Shown here: positions 51,581 to 60,676 of the stretch, one piece after another | How positions within the stretch are numbered: the first letter of the stretch is position 1 | How the letters are laid out: the number at the start of each line of letters is the position of its first letter | From: Brevibacillus brevis | GTDB taxonomy: Bacteria > Bacillota > Bacilli > Brevibacillales > Brevibacillaceae | Reading direction: 5' to 3' | NCBI RefSeq assembly: GCF_031583145.1 | Contig: NZ_CP134050.1 | Location: 516,501 to 580,500, forward strand | Length of the DNA stretch: 64,000 nt | The notes under the pieces: model-generated | The model's database searches: none | What the model saw: the letters and a program-made list of their open reading frames with translations, nothing else | Told to the model about the DNA's origin: nothing | Position numbers and translations under genes: made by a program

Positions 51581-52283
51581 TACGTCCAATCTGGTGCTGA
51601 GCGTAGCCGTTGTGGAAGAAGAGCGGGTCCTGGCGGAGATGACGACGAACCAGCAAAAAAACCATTCGATCCGCCTCATGGACTGCATTTCCGAGCTGCT
51701 GGACGCTACGGATACGCTGCCCGAGCAGCTTGGCGGGCTGGGAGTGGCCAAGGGACCGGGCTCCTATACAGGCGTCCGGATCGGAGTGGCGACCGCCAAG
51801 AGCATGGCCTGGTCGCTAAACCTGCCTGTCGTAGGCGTCTCCAGCCTGCAGGCCGTCGCCATGAACGCGTTGGGCTTTCCCGGCCTGATCGTTCCCTTGT
51901 TCGATGCCCGCAGAGGCCAGGTGTACACGGGGGCTTATCGGACAGAAGGGATGGCGTCCGTCCAGCTGCAGGAGAAAGAAGCGATCATCCTGTTGAGGGA
52001 TTGGCTGCCGATGCTTCGGGAACAGGCGCAGGGCGCCCCGATCCTGTTCCTCGGCGAGGACGTTCGTCTGCATCGCGAGACGATTGTGCAGGAATTGGGG
52101 GAGCAAGCGCAGTTTGCTTCTCCAGCCATGAACCATCCCCGTGCGGCGCACATCGGTTTTTTGGCGATGCGCCATCTGCAGGATGGCAAAAATGCGCATG
52201 AGCTGGTGCCTGAATACCTTCAATTGGCGGAAGCGGAAGCAAAATGGCTGGCCCAAAAGCAGGAGGGTTCCGCAAAGGAGTAA
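51561..52283 (+). CDS. tsaB: tRNA threonylcarbamoyladenosine synthesis protein TsaB
   Basis: TsaB is the inactive homologue and partner of TsaD. The 240-residue protein has an ASKHA start MRVLAIDTSNLVLSVAV and the GVAKGPGSYTGVRIGVATAK region. The ATG at 51561 is ten bases after GAGGAG and lies within tsaE. The C-terminal part is more variable, as is usual. It runs into rimI with a six-base gap. Confidence 0.94.
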   Translation: MRVLAIDTSNLVLSVAVVEEERVLAEMTTNQQKNHSIRLMDCISELLDATDTLPEQLGGLGVAKGPGSYTGVRIGVATAKSMAWSLNLPVVGVSSLQAVAMNALGFPGLIVPLFDARRGQVYTGAYRTEGMASVQLQEKEAIILLRDWLPMLREQAQGAPILFLGEDVRLHRETIVQELGEQAQFASPAMNHPRAAHIGFLAMRHLQDGKNAHELVPEYLQLAEAEAKWLAQKQEGSAKE

Positions 52284-52288
52284 TGGCA

Positions 52289-52744
52289 ATGACTCAACCA
52301 ATCGAGCTGGAATACCGATTTATGACGATGCAGGACGTCGGGGCCGTAGCGGAGCTGGAGCGGCTGTCGTTTACCACGCCCTGGCCGCATGACGCCTTCG
52401 TGAATGAACTGACGAAAAACCCCAACGCCCGGTACGTGGTGGCCGTTCATCAAAACCGGATCGTGGCCTACTGCGGTATGTGGGTCATCCTTGATGAAGC
52501 GCATATTACCAATGTGGCTGTCCATCCGCTGTTCCGGGGGAAAAAGATCGGCCTGGGGCTGATGCTCAAGATGATGAGTGTGGCCCGGATGTATCACGCC
52601 AAAAGCATGACGCTGGAGGTGCGGCCATCCAACATCGTGGCGCGCAATATGTACACCAAGCTGGGCTTCAGGGAGCATGGCGTACGCAAACGATACTATT
52701 CCGACAATAACGAGGACGCAATTATTATGTGGGTGACGCTGTAA
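52289..52744 (+). CDS. rimI: Ribosomal protein S18-alanine N-acetyltransferase
   Basis: A 151-residue GNAT acetyltransferase. The acetyl-CoA loop is [15 protein letters not shown] (R/Q-x-x-G-x-G/A type); [19 protein letters not shown] is the RimI-type C-terminal motif. RimI acetylates the N-terminal alanine of S18 in E. coli. I use ATG 52289, eight bases after AAAGGAG; an ATG at 52283 overlaps the tsaB stop but is too near that site. The stop overlaps the tsaD start as TAATG. Confidence 0.93.
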   Translation: MTQPIELEYRFMTMQDVGAVAELERLSFTTPWPHDAFVNELTKNPNARYVVAVHQNRIVAYCGMWVILDEAHITNVAVHPLFRGKKIGLGLMLKMMSVARMYHAKSMTLEVRPSNIVARNMYTKLGFREHGVRKRYYSDNNEDAIIMWVTL

Positions 52745-53826
52745 TGAACAGGACCTATACTTCGCGCTACGAGAAGCGCGTGCAAGAGGCGTATCAGACA
52801 CACAAACAGTCGGGAGAGCCGACTTATATACTCGGGATCGAGACCAGCTGCGACGAGACGTCAGCCTCTGTCGTGCGCGACGGAAGAGAAGTGCTTTCCA
52901 ATGTGATCGCCTCCCAGGCAGACATTCACAAGCGTTTCGGCGGCGTGGTGCCGGAGGTTGCTTCCCGCCGCCATGTGGAAAACATCACGCTGACGATCGA
53001 AGAGGCGCTTCAGGAAGCAGGCAAGACACTGGACGACATTCATGCCATTGCGGTGACCTACGGACCTGGATTGGTCGGCGCGCTGCTGGTCGGGGTAGCT
53101 GCGGCCAAGGCGATTTCACTGGCTCGCGGGATTCCGCTCATCGGCGTCCACCATATCGCCGGACACATCTATGCCAACCGGCTGGTGGAGGAGATGGACT
53201 TTCCGCTGATCGCGCTCGTCGTCTCAGGCGGCCATACGGAGCTCGTCTGGATGAAAGAGCACGGGCAGTTTGAAATTTTGGGCGAGACCCGAGACGATGC
53301 AGCAGGGGAGGCGTACGACAAAGTCGCCCGCGCCCTGCACATGCCTTATCCCGGCGGTCCGCACATCGACCGGCTCGCGCACGAAGGCATGCCGAATGTG
53401 CCGCTGCCGCGCTCGTGGCTGGAGCCGGACTCGTACGACTTTAGCTTCAGCGGATTGAAATCGGCGGTGCTGAATACGCTGCACAATGCCGCGCAGCGGG
53501 GAGAGACCATCGAGCCTGCCAATCTGGCAGCGAGCTTCCAGGACTCCGTGACGGAAGTGCTGGTGGAAAAAACGCTACGGGCTGTCCGCGAGTACGGCGC
53601 CAGACAGGTGCTTTTGGCGGGCGGCGTCGCGGCCAACCGCGGATTGCGGGAAAGGCTGCAGAGCCGTTGCCGGGAGGAAGGCGTCCCGTTGGTGATTCCT
53701 CCGCTTTCCCTTTGTACGGACAATGCCGCGATGATCGCCGCCGCCGGGTTCATCCGCTACGAAAAGGGGCAGTTTGCCGAGCTGGACTTGAACGGTGTGC
53801 CCGGCTTGCCGCTTTCTGAACACTGA
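52744..53826 (+). CDS. tsaD: tRNA N6-adenosine threonylcarbamoyltransferase TsaD
   Basis: TsaD transfers the threonylcarbamoyl group to A37 of tRNA. The 360-residue protein has a 30-residue N-terminal extension before [16 protein letters not shown], the metal-binding [10 protein letters not shown] (HxxxH), [10 protein letters not shown], and the C-terminal [16 protein letters not shown] and [12 protein letters not shown]. The start ATG overlaps the rimI stop. It ends the operon; the terminator, a dispersed repeat and a DnaA-box cluster follow. Confidence 0.96.
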   Translation: MNRTYTSRYEKRVQEAYQTHKQSGEPTYILGIETSCDETSASVVRDGREVLSNVIASQADIHKRFGGVVPEVASRRHVENITLTIEEALQEAGKTLDDIHAIAVTYGPGLVGALLVGVAAAKAISLARGIPLIGVHHIAGHIYANRLVEEMDFPLIALVVSGGHTELVWMKEHGQFEILGETRDDAAGEAYDKVARALHMPYPGGPHIDRLAHEGMPNVPLPRSWLEPDSYDFSFSGLKSAVLNTLHNAAQRGETIEPANLAASFQDSVTEVLVEKTLRAVREYGARQVLLAGGVAANRGLRERLQSRCREEGVPLVIPPLSLCTDNAAMIAAAGFIRYEKGQFAELDLNGVPGLPLSEH

Positions 53827-53847
53827 TCCTAGGAGTGCAGACAAAGA

Positions 53848-53898
53848 ACATCCTCGCCTATGCCGGCTGGCCGCCGGGTGGACGGGGATGTTTTTTTG
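53848..53898 (+). terminator. Terminator of the thiL-tsaD operon
   Basis: ACATCC (53848-53853) pairs with GGATGT (53886-53891) over a larger GC-rich hairpin, followed by seven T that touch the dispersed repeat. Confidence 0.75.
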
Positions 53899-53980
53899 CA
53901 CAGATAGGAATGTATTAAAATTCCTATCCAGTATAAGTGCAACCGCGGCTCCGCCAAAAGGCATGGCGTAGCCAGGCTTT
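53896..53980 (+). repeat. Dispersed structured repeat, copy C
   Basis: TTGCACA is followed by GATAGGAAT (53903-53911), an eight-base loop and ATTCCTATC (53920-53928), then CCAGTATAAG, a GCGG-CT-CCGC hairpin, GCCAAAA, and a TGGC-GTA-GCCA hairpin with GGCTTT. It starts at the T run of the tsaD terminator, as copy A does at its terminator. Confidence 0.75.
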
Positions 53981-54035
53981 CTAATTGCTGAATCAGCTCA
54001 TCCTTGAACAGAGCGTGATAGAGGTTTTCTTACTC

Positions 54036-54183
54036 TTATCCACACCCCATGGATAACTTTTCGGATTGTTCCCACCCCCTCCTGTGAATACTGGTGATAA
54101 CACAAAAAATGACCGGGAAAATCACCCTCGGGTTGTGGATTCTTTTGTGGAATTTGTGGATAAGAGCGGTGCGGTTATCAACA
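54036..54183. other. Cluster of DnaA boxes
   Basis: Two perfect DnaA boxes (TTATCCACA at 54036-54044; its complement TGTGGATAA at 54155-54163) and one with a single mismatch (TTATCAACA at 54175-54183) lie within 150 bases. Weaker 7-of-9 matches are at 54048-54056, 54092-54100 and 54134-54142. The last good box ends at the ribosome site of the next gene. No origin genes are near, so this is a non-origin DnaA-binding region. The rest of the interval from 53827 holds the terminator and repeat only. Confidence 0.7.
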
Positions 54184-54194
54184 GGAGGTCAGTG

Positions 54195-56408
54195 GTGAGA
54201 AAGTGGATCACACTCGTCATTTTGTCATTTCTGATTGGGTGGGCAAGTGCGTCCAACGGAGCATCTGCGGCACAAAAGGAAGCCCCGCAAGTCATCGTTT
54301 TGTTTGTGGAAGGGATGTCATTTTTCGATCTGGAACAGCTTCGCGGGGAGCCTCATGTGGATATGTGGATGCAGAAGGCTGGCATGGCAGCCATGTCGAT
54401 CCGCACGCCGGGCGCAAGAAATGCCGCAAACAGCTACCTGCTCATGGGAGGCGGAAGCCAGGCACTCTATACCGAGCGGAGCGGGACGGCCTACCACCCG
54501 TGGGAACGCGTGACAGAACGCGAGACAGCGGGGGAAAGAGCGCTGGAGCTGGGGGCCGCCATTGAGGAGGATCTGGCGCGTTCTTCTCTCGTTTTTCCCG
54601 GTATTTTCCGGCTGCTTGCCGACAATCAGAACAAACCGTTCACGCCGAGAATCGGATTGCTCGGTACGACTCTGGCCGCTCATCGAATACCCGTCGCGGT
54701 CTACGGAAACGGAGATTACGCCGACACCCGTCAACGCCATAGTGCTCTGTTTGCCATGGACGAGAAGGGAAGGGTGCCTGCCGGAGATGTGTCCCCGGCT
54801 ACCGTGATTACTCGGAGGGGAGCACCCTACGGCATACAGACGAACTACGATTATTTGCTGAAGCAAGTCAGCGAGGAAAGGAGTGCAGGCTTGATCACCG
54901 TACAGCTGTCTGATCTGTCGCGGCTGTACCAGTTGTCCGATCAGATGCACGAGGGCCAGTTCGACCGACAGTACAGACGGGTGCTGGGCGAGCTCGGAGG
55001 ATTTGTGGACCGGCTGCTTCAGATGCGCAGGGACAATCAGATGGTGCTGCTGCTCTCCCCGGCGGTCAATCCGAATGCGGCCAAGGAAAAAGCGCTGCTC
55101 ACCCCACTGCTCGTGTGGAAGAAAGGCAGCTCGGGCCTGCTCACCTCCGCGACGACGCGGCAATCCGGCCTGGTCAGCGGCCTGGACATTTTGCCGACGA
55201 TTCTCACGTGGCTGGACGTTCCCGTTCCCAAGGGATTGGCGGGCCATCCGCTGCGAATCGATTCCGGGCAAAACGAAGGACATCTCATGGAGCACATCAA
55301 GCAGATTCACCATACGTACGCTACCCGCCCATCGGTTTTGTACTCGTATGTCATGCTGCAGATTATCACACTGGCATGCGCGGCGCTCGTATGGGTGATC
55401 GGCAAAAGGTCAAAAGGAACTGCCGGTCTTGAACGCCTGCGACGAGGGGTGAGGCTGGCCTTGCTCGCGATGTTTTGCTTCCCGGCTCTCTTGCTTCTGG
55501 AGGGAGCGGTCGGGTGGAGAGCTTCCGGGCCGGTTGTGCTTGGTTCCCTGATCGTCGTGGCCTTGCTTGCCGCCTTTCTGCTGGAGCACCGCCCGCTGCC
55601 GCAGACGACGGCTATTGTCTGCGGTGTGACCGTCGCGGGTCTCCTTGTGGACGGCTGGACAGGAGCGAACCTGATGCGAAGCTCGTATCTGGGCTACGAT
55701 CCGGTGATCGGAGCGCGTTTTTACGGACTGGGCAACGAGTACGAAGGCGTGTTGATCGGCAGCGCGGTCATGCTGTCCGCGTCGCTGTACCAGCTCATTC
55801 GTACCCGTGTGCGAACTTGCTTGGCTGCCGCCATCTTCGCGGCAGTGCTGTACTACATGGTGGCGCCGGGTCTAGGCACGGATGCGGGCGGCTTTCTTGC
55901 CGGACTCGTCGGTTTCTTCGTCGCATTTGCCCGTTTGCAGGGGTGGGTGATCGGAAAAAAAGGCCTCCTGCTTTTGACAGGTGGCCTCATAAGTGGGATT
56001 GCTGTACTTGTCGCAGCCAGCTTGCTCTCTGACCAGCCGCCGACGCACATCGGCCGAGTCGCCCAGCAAATTGTCGGGGGGCAATGGGACGAGGTCGGAC
56101 GGATGGTCGAGCGCAAGATTGCGATGAACGTGCGGCTGATACGCGTCTCCATCTGGAGCAAGGTTTTTGTCGTCTCGCTCATCGTGCTTGGCATGCTGGC
56201 TTTGTGGAACGATCGGTTCCTGCGCCATCTGGGAGCGGACACGCCTTATTTGGTGAAAGGCTTTCCCGGGGTCATTGCCGGTTCGCTGGCCGGTCTTGCG
56301 CTCAATGACTCGGGAATCGTTACCGCTGCGACATGCATCATCTTTCTCGTCGTCCCGGCCCTGTACGCAGCTTTGGGAGAAACGGCAGACGAAAGGTGGG
56401 CGACGTGA
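54195..56408 (+). CDS. Large membrane protein with alkaline-phosphatase-like extracellular domain
   Basis: I do not know the function of this 737-residue protein. A signal-anchor helix (about 1-23) is followed by an extracellular domain to about 375 with features of the alkaline phosphatase fold: VIVLFVEGMSFFD, then IRTPGARNAANSYLLMGGGS and a late GLDILPTILTWLDVP-GHPLR. About eight transmembrane helices follow (about 382-725) with the striking motifs GARFYGLGNEYEGVLIG and GLGTDAGGFLAG. I start at GTG 54195, six bases after AGGAGG; the longer frame has no ribosome site. The DnaA-box cluster lies right upstream and may affect its transcription. It ends eight bases from the converging ABC-F gene. 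Confidence 0.8.
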   Translation: MRKWITLVILSFLIGWASASNGASAAQKEAPQVIVLFVEGMSFFDLEQLRGEPHVDMWMQKAGMAAMSIRTPGARNAANSYLLMGGGSQALYTERSGTAYHPWERVTERETAGERALELGAAIEEDLARSSLVFPGIFRLLADNQNKPFTPRIGLLGTTLAAHRIPVAVYGNGDYADTRQRHSALFAMDEKGRVPAGDVSPATVITRRGAPYGIQTNYDYLLKQVSEERSAGLITVQLSDLSRLYQLSDQMHEGQFDRQYRRVLGELGGFVDRLLQMRRDNQMVLLLSPAVNPNAAKEKALLTPLLVWKKGSSGLLTSATTRQSGLVSGLDILPTILTWLDVPVPKGLAGHPLRIDSGQNEGHLMEHIKQIHHTYATRPSVLYSYVMLQIITLACAALVWVIGKRSKGTAGLERLRRGVRLALLAMFCFPALLLLEGAVGWRASGPVVLGSLIVVALLAAFLLEHRPLPQTTAIVCGVTVAGLLVDGWTGANLMRSSYLGYDPVIGARFYGLGNEYEGVLIGSAVMLSASLYQLIRTRVRTCLAAAIFAAVLYYMVAPGLGTDAGGFLAGLVGFFVAFARLQGWVIGKKGLLLLTGGLISGIAVLVAASLLSDQPPTHIGRVAQQIVGGQWDEVGRMVERKIAMNVRLIRVSIWSKVFVVSLIVLGMLALWNDRFLRHLGADTPYLVKGFPGVIAGSLAGLALNDSGIVTAATCIIFLVVPALYAALGETADERWAT

Positions 56409-56415
56409 CACAACC

Positions 56416-58344
56416 CTATTCTTCGGAGAGACTGCTCCATTCATCGTAAAGCTGCTCCAGTTCCTCCCGGGCCGCCTGAATCAGATCGTTCCGTTCCTTC
56501 GCCTGGACATGGTCGCTGTAGATTTCCGGGAGGCACAGCTCTTCTTCCCAGCGGACGATATCCGCTTCCCGCTTTTGGATCGTCGCTTCGATTTCTTCCA
56601 GGCGTCGCATGCGCTGGCGCTCGCGGCGCTTGGCTTCCTTGTCCAGCTCGTACGAAGTCTTTTCCGGCTGTGCAGCGGTTCCTTGCTTTTTGGCCGGCGC
56701 TGCGGCCTGCTCGGCTGCGAGCTCGGCCAGTTCCTGCTTCTTCTCTACGTAGTAATCGTAGTTGCCCAGGTAGTTCGTGACCCCGTCAGGAGACAGCTCC
56801 AGGACGCGGCTGGCGATTTTGTTCAGGAAGTACCGGTCGTGGGACACGAACAGGATCGTGCCGGGGTAATCGTAAAGCGCGTTCTCCAGCACTTCCTTGC
56901 TGTAGATGTCCAGGTGGTTGGTCGGCTCGTCGAAAATCAGGAAATTCGCCTGCTTGAGCATCAGTTTGGCAAGTGATACGCGGGCGCGCTCTCCGCCGGA
57001 CAGATCGGAGATGCGCTTTTGCACGTCATCTCCGCTGAAAAGGAAATTGCCGAGCAGTGTGCGTACATCTTTCTCCAGCATCTGCGGGTATTCGTCCCAA
57101 ATTTCGCCAAGCACCGTGTTCGCCAGATTGAGGTTGCGATGCTCCTGGTCGTAGTAGCCGATCGTCACGTTGCTGCCGAACTGAACCTCTCCCTTGAGAG
57201 CGGAGAGCTCGCCCACAATGGTTTTGAGCAGGGTGGATTTGCCGATTCCGTTTGGTCCGACCAGTGCGACCCTCTCTTCGCGCTCGAGCTCGAAGGTCAG
57301 CCCCCGAGAGAGCACGGCGTCCGGATAGCCGATCGCCAGGTTTGCCGCTTTCATGACGATGTTGCCGCTCATTTTGGAGACATCGAACGAGAAGTGGACG
57401 GACTTGTTCTGCATGATCGGCTTTTCCAGCCGGTCCATTTTTTCCAACGTCTTGCGGCGGCTTTGCGCCCGTTTGGTCGTCGTGGCACGGGCGATGTTGC
57501 GCGCAATAAAATCCTCGAGCTTGGCGATTTCCTCCTGCTGCTTTTCAAACCGCTTGAGATCCTGCTCCAATCTGGCGGCCTTCTGGTCGAGAAAGCGGCT
57601 GTAGTTGCCGACGTACCGGGTGGCCCGAGTCCGCTCGATCTCGTAGACGATCGTCACCAGCTTGTCGAGGAAGTAGCGGTCATGGGAGACGACGAGAATC
57701 GCGCCCTGGTAGTTCTGCAAGTACATCTCCAGCCAGGTGAGGGTCTCGATGTCCAGGTAGTTGGTCGGCTCGTCCAAGAGCAGGATGGTTGGCGACTGCA
57801 GCAGCAGCTTCGCCAGAGCCAGGCGCGTTTTTTGCCCGCCGCTCAACGTGCGGATCAGCGTATTGTAATCCATGTCGGCAAAGCGAAGGCCGTGCAGGAC
57901 GCCGCGGATGGCCCCTTCGTAGCTGTACCCGCCTTTTTCCTTGAACGCCTCGGAACGGCGGGAATAATTCTCCAGAATTTGCTGGTAGCGCTTCTCGTCG
58001 GCGATGACATCCGGGTCGCCCATCTTGGCCTCGAGCTCGCGCAGCTCCTTTTCCTCCTGCTGCAAATGGGTGAAGACGCTCAGCATTTCATCCCAGATGC
58101 TGCGCTCTGATTCGAGCCCGCTGTTCTGTGCCAGATAGCCGAGCGTGACATCTTTGGGGATGCGGATCGTCCCGGCGTCATAGCTCAGTTCCCCCGCGAG
58201 TATCTTCATCAAGGTCGACTTGCCTGCACCGTTGACGCCGACCAGACCGACTCTTTCTCCCGTTTGTATTTGCAGCGAAATGTCCTGTAAAATGGTCTCG
58301 ATGCCGTACGTTTTTTCTATATGTTCAGCTTGCAGCAATATCAT
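56416..58344 (-). CDS. ABC-F family ATPase (YdiF-like)
   Basis: A 642-residue soluble protein with two ABC domains and no membrane part. Walker A motifs are GVNGAGKST (about 37-45) and GPNGIGKST (about 360-368); signatures are LSGGQKTRLALAKL and LSGGERARVSLAKL; Walker B parts are ILLLDEPTNYLD and FLIFDEPTNHLD. The inter-domain linker is long and charged, and the C-terminus has a coiled coil after LGNYDYYVEKKQE. ABC-F proteins act on the ribosome; this subgroup corresponds to B. subtilis ydiF, which also lies beside tsaD. The start ATG follows GAGGTGA; an upstream GTG lies inside that site. Confidence 0.93.
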   Translation of the reverse strand: MILLQAEHIEKTYGIETILQDISLQIQTGERVGLVGVNGAGKSTLMKILAGELSYDAGTIRIPKDVTLGYLAQNSGLESERSIWDEMLSVFTHLQQEEKELRELEAKMGDPDVIADEKRYQQILENYSRRSEAFKEKGGYSYEGAIRGVLHGLRFADMDYNTLIRTLSGGQKTRLALAKLLLQSPTILLLDEPTNYLDIETLTWLEMYLQNYQGAILVVSHDRYFLDKLVTIVYEIERTRATRYVGNYSRFLDQKAARLEQDLKRFEKQQEEIAKLEDFIARNIARATTTKRAQSRRKTLEKMDRLEKPIMQNKSVHFSFDVSKMSGNIVMKAANLAIGYPDAVLSRGLTFELEREERVALVGPNGIGKSTLLKTIVGELSALKGEVQFGSNVTIGYYDQEHRNLNLANTVLGEIWDEYPQMLEKDVRTLLGNFLFSGDDVQKRISDLSGGERARVSLAKLMLKQANFLIFDEPTNHLDIYSKEVLENALYDYPGTILFVSHDRYFLNKIASRVLELSPDGVTNYLGNYDYYVEKKQELAELAAEQAAAPAKKQGTAAQPEKTSYELDKEAKRRERQRMRRLEEIEATIQKREADIVRWEEELCLPEIYSDHVQAKERNDLIQAAREELEQLYDEWSSLSEE

Positions 58345-58441
58345 CAGATTCACCTCATTATCTATTACTGTCAGTGTAGCGTAGAGACAGCATCAGGGAC
58401 AAGCCTTGGGGCATGTTACCTGTCGCAGGGAGAGGATGGAC

Positions 58442-59026
58442 GTGCAGATGGATGCGAAAGCGGTGAAAAGTCAGCTCCGTTCCCGTATCATGGAAGCCCG
58501 CAAGGCCATGCCGGCAGAGCAGCGCAAAGAGTACTCCGCCGCGGTTTGCCAAAAGCTTTTGCAGTGCGATCGGCTGGCCGAGGCGAGAGCGATTATGGCG
58601 TTTCATCCGTTCGACACGGAGCTGGATATTTGGCCGTTCGTGGAAGCGGCAAAAGTGCGGGGGCAGGAAATCTGGCTGCCGCGCACGGTGCCATCCGAGA
58701 AGCGCCTGATTCCTTACCGATACAGCGGGCCGGAAATGCTGAGGCAAGGCGTGTACGGCATCTGGGAGCCGGATCCTGTGCTCGCCGAGGAGGCGGATTT
58801 GACACGGCTCGATGCGGTCGTGGTCCCGGGAGTGGCTTTTGACGCGCGCGGCGGGCGGATGGGCTACGGGGGAGGCTACTACGACAGGTTTCTGGCTGCC
58901 TTGGCCGTTCGCCCCTACTTGGTTGGCGTCGCGTTTTCCATGCAGGTGGTGGAGCAAGTTCCGCGCGAGCCTCACGATATTAAGCTGGATGGGCTTGTCA
59001 CGGAAAGGGGTTTCTTCCAAAGGTGA
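58442..59026 (+). CDS. 5-formyltetrahydrofolate cyclo-ligase
   Basis: The enzyme converts 5-formyl-THF to 5,10-methenyl-THF with ATP. The roughly 194-residue protein has an N-terminal helix with KSQLRSRIMEARKAM and the family signature PGVAFDARGGRMGYGGGYYD (about 135-155). The start is uncertain among ATG 58436, GTG 58442 and ATG 58448; GTG 58442 has the best distance to AGGGAGAGG. It is divergent from the ABC-F gene. Confidence 0.92.
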   Translation: MQMDAKAVKSQLRSRIMEARKAMPAEQRKEYSAAVCQKLLQCDRLAEARAIMAFHPFDTELDIWPFVEAAKVRGQEIWLPRTVPSEKRLIPYRYSGPEMLRQGVYGIWEPDPVLAEEADLTRLDAVVVPGVAFDARGGRMGYGGGYYDRFLAALAVRPYLVGVAFSMQVVEQVPREPHDIKLDGLVTERGFFQR

Positions 59027-59124
59027 ATGTTTTGTGTCAGGAGCTTTCTTTTCCGGAGGCACTATCTACACCAAGCCCAAAAAAGTGTACAATACAATCG
59101 AGTGAAAAAACGGAGGAATGAGCT

Positions 59125-59640
59125 GTGGGCAATTGGAAGGTAGGCGTAATTTCGGCAAGTGATTCCATCGCCAGAGGTGAGCGGGTCGATGACCGCATCC
59201 CGATCATTCGGCAACTGACTACAGAATGGCTGCATGCCGATGTGGCTGTCTATCGCAAGGTCGCCGACGACATGGAAGATTTGAAAGAACACATGATTGA
59301 GCTCGTGGATCGGGAAAAGTGCGATCTTTTGATTGTCACTGGAGGTACAGGCCTCAGCCCGCGGGACGTGACACCGGAAGTGACCGCATGGGTCATCGAC
59401 CGGCCGGTTCCCGGTCTGGCCGAAGAGATGCGCCGCGCCGGATTGCAGCAGTCTCGCCGCGCCATGCTGACGAGAGCGGTAGCGGGGACGAGGGGCAACT
59501 CTCTCATCATCAACCTGCCGGGCAATCCGAAAGGCGTAGAGATTTGTTTCAACGCGATTGGAGATATGCTTTCCGACGCCTTGCACATTTTGCAGGGAAC
59601 GGGAAAGGCCAGTGAGGATTGGGGCGGATTGGGATGGTAG
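59125..59640 (+). CDS. moaB: Molybdenum cofactor biosynthesis protein, MoaB/MogA type
   Basis: A 171-residue protein of the MoCF_BD fold. The family motif LLIVTGGTGLSPRDVTPEV is clear, with the later LPGNPKGVEICFNAI. MoaB/MogA proteins adenylylate molybdopterin before metal insertion. The start is GTG after GGAGGAA. It overlaps the following gene by seven bases, so both are expressed together. Confidence 0.93.
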   Translation: MGNWKVGVISASDSIARGERVDDRIPIIRQLTTEWLHADVAVYRKVADDMEDLKEHMIELVDREKCDLLIVTGGTGLSPRDVTPEVTAWVIDRPVPGLAEEMRRAGLQQSRRAMLTRAVAGTRGNSLIINLPGNPKGVEICFNAIGDMLSDALHILQGTGKASEDWGGLGW

Positions 59641-60635
59641 AAAAACCGAAGATGCGGGAGGTGCCGGTGCGCGATGCGATCGGCATGATGCTTCCTCACG
59701 ACATGACGCAGATCTTGCCCGGCGAGTTTAAGGGCCGCCTGTTCAAAAAAGGCCATGTCGTGACGGAAGCGGACATCGAGCCGCTTCTGTCGATCGGAAA
59801 AGAACACATCTATGTGCTGGAAATGCCGGAAGGGTTCATTCATGAAGAGGAAGCAGGTCTGCGAATCGCCAAGGCCGTGTCGGGCCAGGGGCTGACCTTG
59901 ACTGAGCCGTACGAAGGCAAGGTGTCCATGAAGGCATCGCGGACGGGTCTTGCGAAGATCAACGAGGCGGCTGTCCACGCGCTCAACGAGCTGGAAGGCA
60001 TCGCGCTGTCCACCATCTTTGGCGATCAGGTGGTCCATCCGGGACACACCCTGGCCGCGACTCGGATCATACCGTTGATTATGGAAGAAAAGCGGATTAT
60101 CCAGCTCGAGCAGTTGGCCAAGCAGTATGCCGAGCCGATTGTGCAAGTGAAGCCGTTCCTGGAAAAGAAGGTCGGGCTTGTCACCACGGGCGGAGAAGTT
60201 TATTCCGGTCGCATTGCAGACAAATTCGGCCCTGTCATCCGCGCCAAGGTGGAGGCTCTCGGTTCGGAAGTGGTGGAGCAGCGCTTTGCCCCAGATGACA
60301 AGGAAGCGATTGAGAGAGAGATCAACGCCTTTCTCGAGCAAGGCGTCGATCTGATTTTGGCCACGGGCGGCATGTCTGTCGATCCGGATGACCGTACGCC
60401 TGGCGCGATTGCGGGAGTAGGCGCCGATGTCGTCCGATACGGCACGCCGATGCTGCCGGGCTCGATGCTGCTCGTTGCGTACAAGGGCGACATCCCGATT
60501 CTCGGTTTGCCCGGCGCCGTGATGCACGAGAAGTTTACTTCGTTTGACGTGATTTTGCCGCGGATTTTGGCGGGAGAACGCATCGAGGCGGCTGACATGA
60601 CACGGCTGGGATATGGTGGTTTACGAAAGGGCTAG
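59634..60635 (+). CDS. Molybdopterin-binding protein, MoeA-like
   Basis: The 333-residue protein has a MoCF_BD domain in its C-terminal half (about 175-310) with VGLVTTGGEVYSGRIADK, LILATGGMSVDPDDRTP and ILGLPGAVMHEKFTSFD. The N-terminal half (REVPVRDAIGMMLPHDMTQI) resembles the MoeA start but the full MoeA domain set and length (about 400 residues) are missing. It is probably a molybdopterin-binding relative rather than true MoeA. It overlaps moaB and is followed by tatA after 41 bases. Confidence 0.85.
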   Translation: MVEKPKMREVPVRDAIGMMLPHDMTQILPGEFKGRLFKKGHVVTEADIEPLLSIGKEHIYVLEMPEGFIHEEEAGLRIAKAVSGQGLTLTEPYEGKVSMKASRTGLAKINEAAVHALNELEGIALSTIFGDQVVHPGHTLAATRIIPLIMEEKRIIQLEQLAKQYAEPIVQVKPFLEKKVGLVTTGGEVYSGRIADKFGPVIRAKVEALGSEVVEQRFAPDDKEAIEREINAFLEQGVDLILATGGMSVDPDDRTPGAIAGVGADVVRYGTPMLPGSMLLVAYKGDIPILGLPGAVMHEKFTSFDVILPRILAGERIEAADMTRLGYGGLRKG

Positions 60636-60676
60636 ATGGTTAGACTGAAAATGAACAGGGAAAAGGAGTGAACGCG

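Noticed and set aside
54066-54194. Longer N-terminus for the 737-residue membrane protein
   Set aside because: The added 43 residues come from the DnaA-box region, have no ribosome site and would hide the signal-anchor helix.
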